Shown here piece after piece: positions 26,988 through 39,999 of a stretch of DNA of 64,000 nt (position 1 is the stretch's first letter; each line of letters starts with the position of its first letter). The position numbers and the translations under genes are program-made. The stretch is taken from positions 2,046,001-2,110,000 of the forward strand of contig NC_057793.1 in NCBI RefSeq assembly GCF_014905175.1, in the 5' to 3' direction. This stretch comes from Aphidius gifuensis. Its lineage: Eukaryota > Arthropoda > Insecta > Hymenoptera > Braconidae. The notes beneath the pieces are model-generated. The model ran no database searches. It was not told where the DNA came from and saw only the letters and a list, made by a program, of their open reading frames with translations.

Positions 26988-29266
26988 ATGGCAACGATGG
27001 CTGGAGGTGAATACACGTCTGTCAAAGATTTCTACAGAGGTAGATCAATATTTATAACTGGTGGTACTGGTTTCATGGGTAAAGTATTGGTTGAAAAATT
27101 GCTGAGATCATGTCCAGATATTAAAAATATATATCTTCTTATGAGACCAAAAAGAGGACAAAATGTTGAAGAAAGATTATGTGAACTTTTAAATGCACCG
27201 GTGAGACATTTAATTATTTTTCGAAACAATATATTTAAAGCTTCAAATAATATTTAAAACAAAAACAAAAATATATATAAAATTTTCTCAATATAACAAT
27301 AATTAATTTGTAAAAGAAATAGAGAAATTAAAATGAAAAAATAATCATGTTAATCAATTCGAAACTTGATGTTTATAATTTAATTTTTACTGAAATGCTA
27401 TTTATAAATTTAAATTTCATTCTGTTTAACATGAAAAAATGATTATCAATTATATTTAGTAACGTAAATGATTAACTAATTAACTAATGAAATTGTTATT
27501 TTAATTTTTTCGATAGCTTTTTGATAGATTACGTCATGACAGTCCAAATGAATTGTCAAAAATTGTTCCAATTGCTGGTGATGTAACTGAGCCAGAATTG
27601 GGAATATCAAAAGAAGATCAAGAAACATTGACAATACATGTTTCAGTTGTTTTTCATTCAGCAGCAACTGTTAAATTTGATGAAGCACTTAAATTATCTG
27701 TTACAATTAATATGCTTGGTAGTGAAAGACTAGTACAACTTTGTCATCGTATGATTAATCTTGAAGTGAGTAATTTTATCAATAAAAAATTTAAAAAAAT
27801 TAATTTATCTTTCAAAACAATAATTATATAATTATACTGTTAATTTATAACTTGTTTTTTTGTTTGAAATAAATTATTACTTGGCATCATCAATAGCCCA
27901 AGCTTGCCAAATAAAATAATATATAAATTTAATTTTAAAAAAATTGAAAAGAAATAAAAATTTAATTTTCAATTGGATCAATATAATGTTGATATTTTTT
28001 ATTGATAATAATTATTTATTTAAAGGCACTGATTCACGTATCAACAGCATATTGCAATTGTGATCGTAGTGATGTAGCTGAAGAGATATATCCACCACCA
28101 CAAGATCCAAAACAAGTGATAGCATGTACCAGAGGTATGGATGATAAACTTGTTGAAGAATTAACACCAAGATTAATTGAAGGTAGACCAAATACCTATA
28201 CATTTACAAAAGCACTTGCTGAAACAATGCTACAAGGTGAAAGTGGTTCATTGCCAGTTGCAATTGTTAGACCGTCAATTGTATTATCATCAATAAGAGA
28301 ACCAATGGCTGGTTGGGTTGATAATTTAAATGGACCAACTGGTATCATTGCTGCTGCTGGTAAAGGAATATTCAGGTAAATTTATAAAAAGAGTTTGATA
28401 AATGATAAAATCATATTTCACATTTTTAAATGATGTTATTATTTGTTGTTTTTTGTTGCAGAACAATGCTTTGTCATGAAGAAAATGTTGCTGATTTTGT
28501 ACCAGTTGATATTGTAATAAATTTAATGATTGTCGCAGCATGGAAAACAGCAACTCATCGTGCTGATACAATAACTGTTTATAATTGTTGTACAGGTGTA
28601 CAAAATCCAATAACATGGAAAAAATTTATTGATTTGGCATTTAAATATACACGTTTACATCCAGCAAAAGATGCTGTTTGGTATCCAGGTGGTAGATGTC
28701 AAAAATATAGTTTGATTAATAGTGTATCAGTTACATTACAACACATGATACCAGCACATATACTTGATATGATTGCTAGATTTAAAGGTTCACGTCCAAT
28801 AATGTTACGTATACAATCAAAATTAGCTAAAGCAGCAACATGTCTTGAATATTTTACAACACAACAATGGAAATTTCGTGATGATAATGTTAGAAAACTT
28901 GCTGAACAATTAACAAATGAAGATCGTCAAACATTTATGTTTGATGTTAAACAAATTGATTGGCCATCATATTTAGAAAATTATATTTTGGGAATACGAC
29001 AATTTATATTAAAAGAAAGTCCAGATACATTACCAGCAGCACGTTCACATCTTATCAAGTAAGTTTTAATTTATTTAACAAAAATATACCAAATTAATCA
29101 TACAATTTATTTTTTTTTTTTTAGATTATATTGGCTACAAAGAGCAATGCAATTTGGTGTTGCAATTATTGTACTTCGTACATTATTTTCACGTAGTACT
29201 GCTGCAAGATCAGCTTGGTTTATGCTTATGTCAATTGTGCTTCGTATTTGTCGTATGATTGTTTGA
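26988..29266 (+). CDS. Fatty acyl-CoA reductase D, complete, 5 coding exons
   Basis: Exons: 26988-27200, 27517-27765, 28026-28375, 28462-29058, 29125-29266. All introns are GT-AG and in phase, giving 516 aa. TGGTGFMG is at residues 24-31, then IYLLMRPKRGQ, AGDVTEPELGIS, VFHSAATVKFDE, the catalytic YTFTK (212-216), RPSIVLSS, and AGWVDNLNGPTG. The FAR_C domain contains TTQQWKFRDDN and IDWPSYLENYILGIRQF. The last exon is hydrophobic and Arg-rich and should be membrane-associated. Compared with FAR-B and FAR-C it lacks an intron at RPSI and has a single large penultimate exon. It faces away from the FAR-A/B/C group across the 14-kb gap. AATAAA signals occur about 45 bases after the stop. Confidence 0.96.
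27201..27516 (+). other. Intron 1 of FAR-D
   Basis: About 316 bases, AT-rich, GTGAGA donor and GATAG acceptor, no internal feature. Confidence 0.8.
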
Positions 29267-30950
29267 CGGCTCAGTCTTCATAATATAAATTTAAATTATA
29301 AAAATATTGATAATAAAATAATCGCACATAATGCGAATAATAATAATAATACGCCAATCACCATTAAAAATAATAATTTGCATTTTTTTAAATTAAAAAT
29401 TTATCTTCGACTTCCACTGCTCAGTAATACGAAAAAAATAACAAGTAAAATGCGCTTTATCATAAATTCAAGAGTTTATAAAATGTCTCTTCTTCCTTAT
29501 ATTAATTTTATTTTTTTCGAAAATTATAAATTTTTAAAATACAATTTTATTGTTATGCGAAATATTTAATTATTATTATTAAAACAACAAGAAAATTTAC
29601 AAAAAAAATAACGTATAAAATGATAAAAGTCAAGACTCGTAATTAAAAATAACAATAATAATTTTAAAAAATAACTAAAAGAATGAATAGAAAAAATAAT
29701 ATTCAATTGTAGCATGATTTTTTTTGTTTGTTTGAGATGATTGTGTGAGTGTTTGTCTTTTATTTTTTATTTTTATTTATCATTATTTTACAATTTTTTT
29801 TGATGATGATTTGAGAATATATGGCGTTTGAATTTTAATTAGTTTAATTTTTGTTTGCAAGTTCATTCTAAATGATGGTTGTGCGTTAAAATATCGGAAT
29901 TTTTATTATAAATAATATCAAGATATTAATTTTTATAAAAATTAATAAAATAATTATTTCTATTTGAATTTTTTAATTATTTTAAATTCTGAAATTTTCG
30001 ATTTAGATTTGGTAAATTAATCTTGTTGATAGTAAATTTTAAAAATTTTTATAAAAAGTACGATTTAAAGAACTTGAGGTTTTAATTATGAGTTGAAAAA
30101 GTTATTATTAACAAGATTAATTTAACATATTTAAATGCAGAATTTGAGAATTTAAAATAAATGACAAAATTCGAAAATAAAAAATTTTAATTCTTTACAA
30201 CATCTATTCAAAATACATTAATATATTTAAAATATATTGATAAATTTTATTTTAATTTGCTCTTTGAAAGTTTAGAGCAAAATTTATTCAAAAATACCAA
30301 TGAAAAAATAACAAAATAAATAAACAAATAAACAACCAAAAAAAAAATATTTAAAAATCATAAAATCGGCGATTTTTTTTTTATGGTAAAAAATAAAAAT
30401 CAGCGTTATAAAAATAAAAAATATATATCTTGCCTATTATTATTATCACATATGTCAATGATTAAAAAAAAAAATTAAATACATTGTCAAACAAGCTACG
30501 AAATCGATGAAAAAAAAACTAAAATAGCTAAAAGAAAATGAAATTGTCTAAAGCGAAAAATATAATTGACAATTTTTGAATGAGAGTTAACCTTTGTGTG
30601 AAAATAAAATATAAAAATAATTAACAAAATATTTAAATAAAACAGCATTAATATAAAAAATAAAAAAAATGAAATAAAAAATATAAAATATGAAAAAAAA
30701 AAAAATAAAAATATCGTAGAAATTAGTTAGATGAAGAATTGTAAATACAAAGTTGTTGAAGGTTGTGATGGTATGTATAGATAGTTTGAAAAATAATAAT
30801 TTTAAAATGGTGAAGAAAAATTTCGAAAAGATATATAATAATTTTGATTGATTTGAAAAAATATAGGGTTGAATTGGAATTTAAATAAATAGAATGTTGA
30901 GATGCTAAACAAAATAAATGAAAATGATGAATGATATTAATGAAACGAGC
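29267..30950. other. FAR-D 3' flank, no gene seen
   Basis: AT-rich sequence with poly-A tracts. The first part is probably FAR-D 3'UTR; no coding signal beyond it. Confidence 0.5.
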
Positions 30951-31122
30951 TTATAAATAATGGAATCTATATTTCACCATCCAGGCCATGGAAATGGAAA
31001 TATAACGAAACGGTGGAATTATTATTCCTGAAGCCCCCATGTCTCCTACGTAAACGTCAATCTGTCACAATTATGATCTCAAGATCCTTCGACGTCTGAA
31101 AAACCGGCCGTGCTATAAATAG
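30951..31122 (-). CDS. Candidate 29-aa small ORF with its own TATA-like promoter
   Basis: A GC-richer island in AT-rich DNA. On the minus strand a frame from 31040 to 30951 encodes 29 residues starting MGASGIIIPPFRY, hydrophobic with a basic end, in a good start context (GAC before ATG, G after). Upstream are a CTATTTATAG element (31122-31113; the same motif on the plus strand is CTATAAATAG) and an Inr-like TTCAGA with A at 31097. The TATA-Inr gap of 24 is slightly short. The motif also matches a MEF2 site. I do not recognise the peptide; it may instead be a conserved regulatory element. Confidence 0.3.
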
Positions 31123-34100
31123 TCAATAATAAAATTTGAAAAAAAAAAATAAAAAATTTGAATCATTAATAAATAGAAAAAGTGTGTATTTAAAAAAAAA
31201 TGTTGCCTGTGCCTTTAAGATGTCGTAGAATCCAATAATTATTTGTAATTTAAAAAAAAAAACAAAAAATATTTATTTATATTTGTTTGTTGTAATGGTC
31301 GAAGTGGGCTTCCCTTTAAAAAAATCAATAAAATTTAATGAAAAAATTAAAAATTTCGAGCGAATAAAAAAGGGGTAAAAAATGAAATAAAATAACTTGA
31401 ATTTTTTTTTGTATACACAGCGTTAATTATAGAAAATTAAAAGAAAAAATTTTGTTTATTATTTAAATAACAAATAAAGAAAAAATTAAAAGTAAAAAAT
31501 ACTATTATTTAAAGTGAATTTTAAAGTGAGTTAACGCTGTAAGGATTGCCATCAGCTAGTCTTGTCTGTAACGTTATTTGATCACACGATACATACCACA
31601 AAAATAATATTTAAATAAATTAATTTAATGAATATTATACTATACTATTATTATAGAAATATATTAAAGAAAAAAAAAAAACAAAATGAATCATTGAATT
31701 TATTTATTGTTAGTAACTTATTATCATCAATCAATCAAACATTTTTTCAATTTTTTTTTTTTTTCTTCATTACTGTTTTTTTTTTAATTTTAATAATTTA
31801 AATTACAAAAATATGATGATAAAAATTATCTAAAGTATTTTTAATTTAACACTGAAATTTTAACTCAATTTTTTATCTCAAAATTATTATAAATTTTTGA
31901 TTATTAAAAAAATGGATTTTATAAAAATTTTATTAATTAGTATAACTGATAATTAAATTGTGATAAAGGAGTAAAAAATACATATTTTAATCTTAAAATT
32001 AATTTTTTTTTATAAATTTTTAAATTCCATTTATTATTATTTATAAATTTTTTAATTTCACTTTTTTTTTTTGTCTGACTATACTGATTAATCATGAAAT
32101 ATGATTATCATCTGGATCCATTTTTTTTTTTTTTTTGATTATCTATAATTTTTGGAAGGATCAAAGTCGAATTTTTATATTTTTCCATTAATAATCAGTA
32201 ATTAAAATTTAAAAAAATATTAACATTGAACATGTTTATTTATATATGTGATTCTATTGCCATATATTTGCAAATAATCAAACCACTTGACATTAAAATC
32301 TCAATGAGAATCTTGGGGTTTTCCCGAGTTTAAATTCATGATAACTTATCAAAAAGTTTTGAGTATCCAATCGATAATGATTTCAAGATATCCATAAGAA
32401 TTTAGAAATACAAAAATTTATTTTATTGATAAAACTCTAAAACGCCTACAAAGATAATCATTATTTAAGTCAAATTAATATACATACAATTGTATTGTTA
32501 TAAATTTAGATCTTCTTTTTAAATTTTTTGTCTGTCTTTTTGTTATTGATTCAATTGTGATCAAGGGTTCTTTACAAATTATTTTTAACTTATTTTGATA
32601 TAGGTGTATTTTTCTACAAGTAAAATTCATAAGATTAGTCATGTTATTATTCATTTCCACTTCTTCAATGACTTTATTGTCTTTAATATAAATTGTTATA
32701 TAAGATTGTCTCAATCGTTGTCCTTTCTTACATGAAAAGGACAATTGTGTTAAGATTTCACGAATTGGCCACGTTAATTAAAATTTTTACATACAAAATT
32801 TTGTGGTTGGTCCAATTGATTACTTATATTTGAAATAATATTATTTTGATAAACAATGACATCTTAAGAACCATCCAAATTCACGTTACATACACGTGAA
32901 AATAAATTATAAAATTTAAATGAAATATATGTTGAATTAAAATAGCAATCAAGGGACACATGCTCATAAAAATATGTAAGTAAAATGTTTTTTTTTTTTT
33001 TTTTGTTATAAATAAAAATAGATTTAGAATAATAAATATGATATTTCAATATTTATTTACAAGTTTAAATTTATGAAAATTAAAATATAATTATTACACT
33101 AATTAGGTAGAGAAATCCACCTTTAATTTGATATTAAATTTATAAATAATTATAAAGAAATTAATCAAAACTATGTAATAAATAAATTCGAAGAAATATC
33201 AAATTTGATTATCGTAATTAAATTATTATAGCTGTTATTTTAGTTTGAAAATTATAAGTTACATGAAGAGTGTAAAATCATAGATAGATTTAATTATATC
33301 AAATTAAATTAAATTAATGAAATGTTAATTGAAAATACCCACACTATATGGAAAATCGTGAATGAACTCTTAAAATTTATACACAAATAAATAAAACAAA
33401 TAAAATTTAATTATCAATTGGTAAAATGCAATTGTAATATTTATTTTTTATTTAAATAATAATTTTTTAATGAAATTAAAAAATGAAAAAATCATAATTA
33501 TTAATTATAAAGAAAAAAATAGCATTAAAAAAAAAAGACCTAATTTAATTAAAAGCTCGTTCAAGTTTTTATTGAAGTAACTTTTATTTTTTTGTTTAAA
33601 ACCATTAAAATTGATCAATTACTACTAAAATAATTGTTCATGGAAATTATTCAAAAAAAAAAAAAAAAATTTCATTTCTTTATAACGAGTTTTCTTGAAA
33701 AACAATTGGTTTTTTTTTTTTTTTTTTTGAACTATAAAATTCATTTTTAAAAATACCTGAAAAATAAATAAAATGAAAAAAAAACATAATACTTTTTTCT
33801 TTAATTCATATATTTTATTAACAATTTAAATTTATTTTTTTTTTCTTTTCGAATAAAAATAAATAAATAAATTATATTAATCTTTTACAGTCATCTAAAT
33901 TCATCAGGGAATTAATTATTAAATTTTACATATTATCATTATATTCATCATTACATTAGTTTTTTTTTTTTCAATTTATGTTTTAAATAATAAATTAAAT
34001 ATTTATAAATTTTGACAAATCATTAAACACATTTGTCCTATATTAATGTGATAAACTTTTGATGCTGAAATAGTAATTTTTAAATGAGATCAAATAAAAA

Positions 34101-34924
34101 AAAAAAATGAAAAAAAATGATAACCTTATCACTAAACATATGCAATGAAATTGCCGGAAATATAAGACGTAATCCATTAATATTTTTACGCAATTAAGTA
34201 ATTACGTTGTTTTAAATAAAAATTTTAAAATAAATAAATTTTTTTTTAACATTAAATAAATAAAAAATAATAAATTAATTTTACATTAATCTAGCTTTGA
34301 TAATATGACTTGAAAATTAAATTTCATTTGATTAAAATATTACTAAAGTAACAATAGATTAATGCAATTTTTTTTTTAAATAATTAAACAATTACATAAA
34401 AATTTATAGAAAAAAAAAATTAAATAATAGATCAATTAATGATTTTCTTTCCAGCTTACTTATTATGTTTCGATTTTAAAAAAATAAATAACTTAATCAA
34501 TAATTGATAATACTGGATTTTCCCGCATTACCAGAAAATAAACGAACACAATAAGTTACATTTTCGCAAGGTTATTATTATTATAATTTTTTTCCTTTGC
34601 ATCTAATTTAAATCAACTCAATTTATTAACCACTTGTGGAATTGACTGAAAGAGTTGAAAAATCATCGGACGGTTGATGATAATAGCCTTTAATACTGAT
34701 ATATAATTTTTTTCTATTTTTTTTTTCGTCATAATTTCATAATAATTTATGCAATTTTTTCTTCAGCTTATGAATTTTATTAATCCATAATAAATTGATG
34801 AAATTTTTCTATCGATTTAAATTAATTCAATTGTGTTTCGTTTTCTTCATCTTGATTGTAAACAACCTGCTTAATTGAAATTTATAATTATTTATTTCAT
34901 TTAATATAATGGTATTTTTTTAGT
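31123..34924. other. Gene-less AT-rich stretch
   Basis: About 3.8 kb of A/T-rich DNA with homopolymers. The short open frames (for example 32475-32744) are Lys/Asn/Ile-rich with no splice context or motif. Probably the intergenic region between FAR-D and the neuropeptide gene, including the latter's 3' end; an AATAAA lies about 30 bases past its stop. Confidence 0.55.
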
Positions 34925-36496
34925 TTAAAAATTCTTTTTGTTATTTACCAGTAGTGGACCTTTTTCGTCGTCAATGTCTTCGCCAATTGATTCGGAATTT
35001 CTATCATCGCCGTGAAGAAAACGACGGATATTTTCCAGTTTATTGTCATCACTTGATCTGCGACGGCGACCACTGTCAACAAAAAAACAATAATTAAATT
35101 TTAATTGAGCCCAACAATAAATATTTAAATAAAAAAAATAATAGTTGAAATAATTTATTCTAATTTCTATAGGCAAATAAACAAGCATAAATTAATTTTC
35201 CAATTTTTAAAATTTATATTAATTTTATATTAGATTATTAAATTTATTTTTTATTTTCATTCCGTACAAAATTGAATGTTCTTTAAAGAAAAATAAATAA
35301 AAAGAAAATAATACATTGAAATATCTAACGCAGTTATGTCGATAAAATAAAAAATAGTTTCCTTGAATTTTTCAAGATGTTGTTCAGCATATTAAAAGAC
35401 ATTTCACATTGCAAATTGCACCTTCGGGAGGTACTTGAATTTCATTACAATATATTTATATAAATAATGTAATAAAATTTTTATAAACAATAAATTATTT
35501 AAATATTAAAAAATAGCCAATGTCAAAAAAAAAAAAACAAAAAAAATCAAATTAAATATTATAAAAAATTAATAAAAAATAGACTTTGCCCCTTGAGTAA
35601 AGTTCAATGATTTATTTTATTTTTTTTTTATATTATCGAATACTAAGATTTCATTGATAATTTAGCTACGTGTATTTTCATCAAAAAATAAAGTCACCCT
35701 TTGTTTGTTAAAAATTTACAAATAGAAAATAAGATAAAACATTAATAGAGGGTTGTTTTTTATTTTAAATAAAATGATAATACATTTATTTGTTCAATTT
35801 GTAACGTTAAATGTCATGTGTTTTATATGCTTACATTTTATCTGGATCAACACGACCAAATCCAACTGGAACTGTGACAAGTAGTCCGCGCATTTTCGCT
35901 AATGCAACCAGGGCTTCTAGTTCAGCAATACGTTGATCGGAAACTCGTTTATGACGACTGTAAAATATAAATTTTTATAAATTATTTATAACAATATACA
36001 CGCCTATTATTATTTCACAAAAAATTTGATAAATAATTTTTTTTATTATATACTGTTTAATGTTAAAAAAAAAATTTGTTTCAATTTTAAATATTTGCAG
36101 ATGACGGGTTAATTTTTATTGCGAGAATATTTGATAATTTAAATGGTTATTGCATCAGACACTTCATTTTAAATACTATATAAAAATTGCGTACAGTTTT
36201 AACTGTCATATATTTATTTTTTTGTAATTTTATTTTGTTAATTAGCCTAGCGATTACTCGTTCAAGAAATTTATTAATCATGGAATTTCACTCTTTTATA
36301 TTTATTTAATTTAATAATAATTATGGTTTCTGGATAACTTGATGTATTTATGTAAAATTTATTTAAATTTTATAATAAAAGCTTACCTTAAAACTCCGTC
36401 AATGAATCTTGCATCAATTGGACGTGGTAAAAGTGCAATTATTAAAATAATTGACGTAAAAAATATGAAAAAAAATTGTTTCTGTGAATATTTCAT
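34925..36496 (-). CDS. Secreted neuropeptide-type prohormone, 3 coding exons, 126 aa
   Basis: Exons, minus strand: 36496-36387, 35957-35835, 35072-34925, joined in phase by GT-AG introns. The product starts with a signal peptide (MKYSQKQ, then a Phe/Ile/Leu-rich core to about residue 29, cleavage after IDA). A short spacer ends in the basic site RHKR. Next comes a 37-residue peptide beginning VSDQRIAELEALVALAK, containing VPVGFGRVD, and ending DKI before GRRRR, which predicts proprotein cleavage and C-terminal amidation through Gly. An acidic tail (SIGEDIDDEKGP) ends the precursor. One amidated peptide in a short precursor is classic for insect neuropeptides. I cannot name the family with certainty; it does not match diuretic hormones 31 or 44 as I know them, and HanSolin is one family to compare. 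An alternative donor (CTG|GTAAAT near the end) could change the last residues. Confidence 0.82.
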
Positions 36497-36771
36497 TTTT
36501 AAAAATTGCAAAAACGACAATTTTAAATGTTTAATTTTATTAATTAAATAATAAATTACACTTTTTATTTTTTTAACTTGTTTTTTTTATATAATTATTA
36601 AATGTTAATTAATAAATTAATGAGCTGTTTTTCTTTTCAATTAATAAAAAGATGTAGCTTATTTATCAACCACTTCTTTTAACACTTTGCCTTATTTTTT
36701 TTTTGTATTAAAAATTGTTTATTTAAAATGCAACAAGTTGGCAATGTTACTTTTATGTTTTCTCTTGTTGA

Positions 36772-36810
36772 ACTGTACCAATCTGCTGCTTTGCAACTCG
36801 CATATATACT
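36772..36810 (-). promoter_or_regulatory. Candidate TATA promoter of the prohormone gene
   Basis: Minus strand TATATATG (TATATA 36808-36803) lies about 34 bases before an Inr-like TACAGTT (A at 36774), some 280 bases upstream of the prohormone ATG. The surrounding 150 bases are GC-richer than flanking DNA. Confidence 0.45.
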
Positions 36811-36899
36811 CGAAGACCATTGAAGGCCTCTTCTTCCTCCCACTTCGTTTCGATTTCCTCCCTCACTTAAATCTTGCGCTTCGTCTTCGATGATATCCC

Positions 36900-38352
36900 C
36901 GGAAATAGATATTACTACTTGAATTTTATCCTTTTATTTGATTATTAATTATTTTTTTTCAAAGAAATAGCAACAAAAAAAACATGAAAATATAAAATTT
37001 TTTCATTTAATTTATTAATTTTAAATATTCAAAAAAAAATTAATTATTGAATTTTTTTATTTTTAAAACTAGATAATTTTGAAGTTTATTTTTTTTTTTA
37101 ACTAGAAAAATTTTTAATTAGTTTAATTTATTTTTTTATTTTTAAAATACACAAATTTTAGTTAAAAAAATTTTTTTTTAATTATAAAAATTGAATAAAT
37201 AAATATTTTTTAATTTTTCATAATCAGTTTAGTTAATTTTTTTCCATTTCTATTATCATAATCAGTGTAATTAATTTTTTAAAATAAATATTACAACATG
37301 TGTGAAATAATTTTTTAAATAATTTCATGTCGTCATGACATGTATTTGAAGAACAAATATACTCGAACTGTATTCTACGTATCACCATGACTCGTACGAT
37401 AATAATAAATTGATAAATATTCTTAAATTTTAAAAATAATGTCACTACTCATTTTAAAACAAATACCTATGACGTCATTAAAAAATTAAAACCTCTAAAT
37501 ACTTTTATTTTTCAAATAAACCAATAGAAAAAAAAAAAAAAAAATTCTGCAATTTATTAATAACATTATTTATTTAAACAATATAATTAATTTTTTTTTT
37601 TTTTAATTATTTTATTGTCGTTGGTATTATTGAGTATAACAGAAAAATAAATGATAATATTTATGTAAAAAAAAATTGTTCTTTTTGACCTATGTCAACG
37701 TTAAACATCTTGAGAAAAAAGGAATTATTTTTTTCTCCATTATTTATTATAATTTTTTTTTATTTATTTTATTTTTTTTCTTTATTCAATTGATTATATT
37801 ATAATACGTAATAAATATATAAGTATATTATTTAATATCTACTGATTAATTTAGTAATATTATTAAGAAAAAAATTTTTTGATAAGAAAATTTGTTGACA
37901 ATAAAAAATGCATAATTGATATGATTTTTCTCTTTTTTTTTTTCTTTATTTTTAATTAAAAAAATTAACTTTTAAGTTTTTTAATAATTAATAATAATAA
38001 ATACAATTGTTATTAATTATTAGTTTAATTAATAACTGATAATTTTGTCTTTTTTTTTGCCTTCAATTTATGATTAAACGAGTTTTTTTTTTTTTATTTT
38101 ATCTGTGTAAAATTATGTCATTTGCATTCGTATGGGAAACAATAGTAGTCAGGTAATAATAGCATTGTAAAAGAGGTAAATAATGATATAAAAAAAATTT
38201 GACAATAACCGAGGGTACTGGAGGGATAAAAGATTTTCATTTTATTGAATTGTTATAGCTGTTAGCCTGAAGATCAATGTCTTCTTTTTTTTCAATTGTA
38301 TAAATTCAAGAACAATGAAAAATAATATTTTTTATTTTTTTGCAGACAAAAT

Positions 38353-38384
<32 letters not shown>

Positions 38385-39900
38385 TTATTTTAATTATTTA
38401 TCATAAACATGGTCATGTAATTGACAGAAAGGTTTCTTTTGTTATCAAATAAATATATATTTTTTTTACAATTTTTTTCTCAACGCTTTACATGTATTTA
38501 GTATTATTTTTAAATTTTAATTTCATAATATTTATTTTTTTAGATATAGGTATCAGTATTAAAAAGTTTTTTAAAAACTACTTGTGTCTAGTAATATCAA
38601 AAAGTTTCATCTAGATTTATGTCGTTGAATTGATATACGTGAAAATTTGACGCAATTCATTCAAGTGATTTTATCATTGTTCAAATAGATCAAAAAAAAA
38701 CCCAAATAATTTTTTATAATCTATAAATTGATAAGTTGTGTTAAAAATAAAAAATATATATTTGAATTTATTTATTTATATAAACTATAAGATTTTATAA
38801 ATTTTAATTTGATTTAAAAAAATTTAAATACTTTTTAAAATACATCGAAGAATTAATTAAAATTAAAAAAAAATTCTTTAATAGTTTTTAATAATATAAA
38901 TATGACATATTTATTGACGAAATTTTTTTTTTATTATTTCATTGTTGTATTTATTGAAATTTAATATACACGTTATTTTTCAGATGAATGAGTTTAGCTA
39001 TGTGATTTTGTACATAGCAGAGAATCACAAGTGAATCATATCTATATTGGGCCGTCGGAGAGTTCAATATTATAGGTATACACAAGCCACCTCGTAATTT
39101 GATATAAAAAAAAAATTAAATATAAATACATACAGATATATAATAAACAAAAAGCTTGATAATTTTTTCAAATAATTTCCATGATTTTATAAATATTTTA
39201 CAGAATTTCAAAGTTGAAAAGTCTCCATTTTATTTTGAAATTTGAATGCAACTTTCTGTGTGTTATAAAATCAAACTACCCAATATAAAAATCAGCTTAC
39301 ATATTATTTTTCTTAATTAAAAAAACTACACTAAATTGATAATTAATTACTAATTTTAATATTTTTTTTAATAGAAAATTTTATGACTCATTATTAGGTC
39401 CTTATTTTTATTGATAAAGTTTTTTTTTTTTTATTTTTTTGTCTGATTGAGACTAGTAATTGTCTTGCAACTTTATAAAAATAACTTGTGATATTTAAAA
39501 ATAATTTATTATTAAAAAAAAGAATTTCAAAAATGTGAATTACCACTTGAATTTAATTAATATATGGCACGTGTCAAAAAATCTCAATAACAAAAAAAAA
39601 ATTAATTTTGATAAGCTTAAATAAAATAATCAAGATGTGATAAAAATTAATTCAGTAAATTTCCATTCAAGATCAATTAATAATATTTAAAAATTACATT
39701 CTATTAGAAAAATAATAGTATTATTTTCATCATTAATATTTTCCATGATGATAAAATAAAATGATAATTAAATTTATTTTTTTTTCCCAACCAAGAGTAA
39801 GAAGACTGGAATTTCCGACTCGTAAAATTGGCCCTTTTTCCAAGAACTATCAGTAAAGCGTGTTCGTTTGTCGAACTTTTTTTTTTTTAAATCTTTTAGC
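36900..39900. other. Gene-less AT-rich stretch
   Basis: Homopolymer- and TTTA-rich sequence. A pyrimidine tract with CAG at 38980-38984 precedes a 16-codon frame (MNEFSYVILY) but there is no further support for a gene. Confidence 0.5.
38354..38384. repeat. (ATA)n microsatellite
   Basis: About ten uninterrupted ATA units. Confidence 0.85.
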
Positions 39901-39906
39901 TAAAAA

Positions 39907-39996
39907 ATGTCTCGATTGAAGTTCGGTATTTCCGGTGATCAAAATTGGGATCGGTCAAGTCTCATGCACAATATCCAGAGGCATAAAAATCCTTGA
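39907..39996 (+). CDS. Candidate 29-aa small ORF after a strong acceptor-like site
   Basis: A T-rich tract followed by TTTTAG (ending 39900) is immediately followed by CTAAAAA and an ATG opening a 29-codon frame beginning MSRLKFGISGDQNWD and stopping at TGA. Composition is balanced and unlike random AT-rich translation, and the surrounding 200 bases are GC-richer. It could be the last exon of an unseen gene or a smORF. I do not recognise the product. Confidence 0.25.
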   Translation: MSRLKFGISGDQNWDRSSLMHNIQRHKNP

Positions 39997-39999
39997 ATC

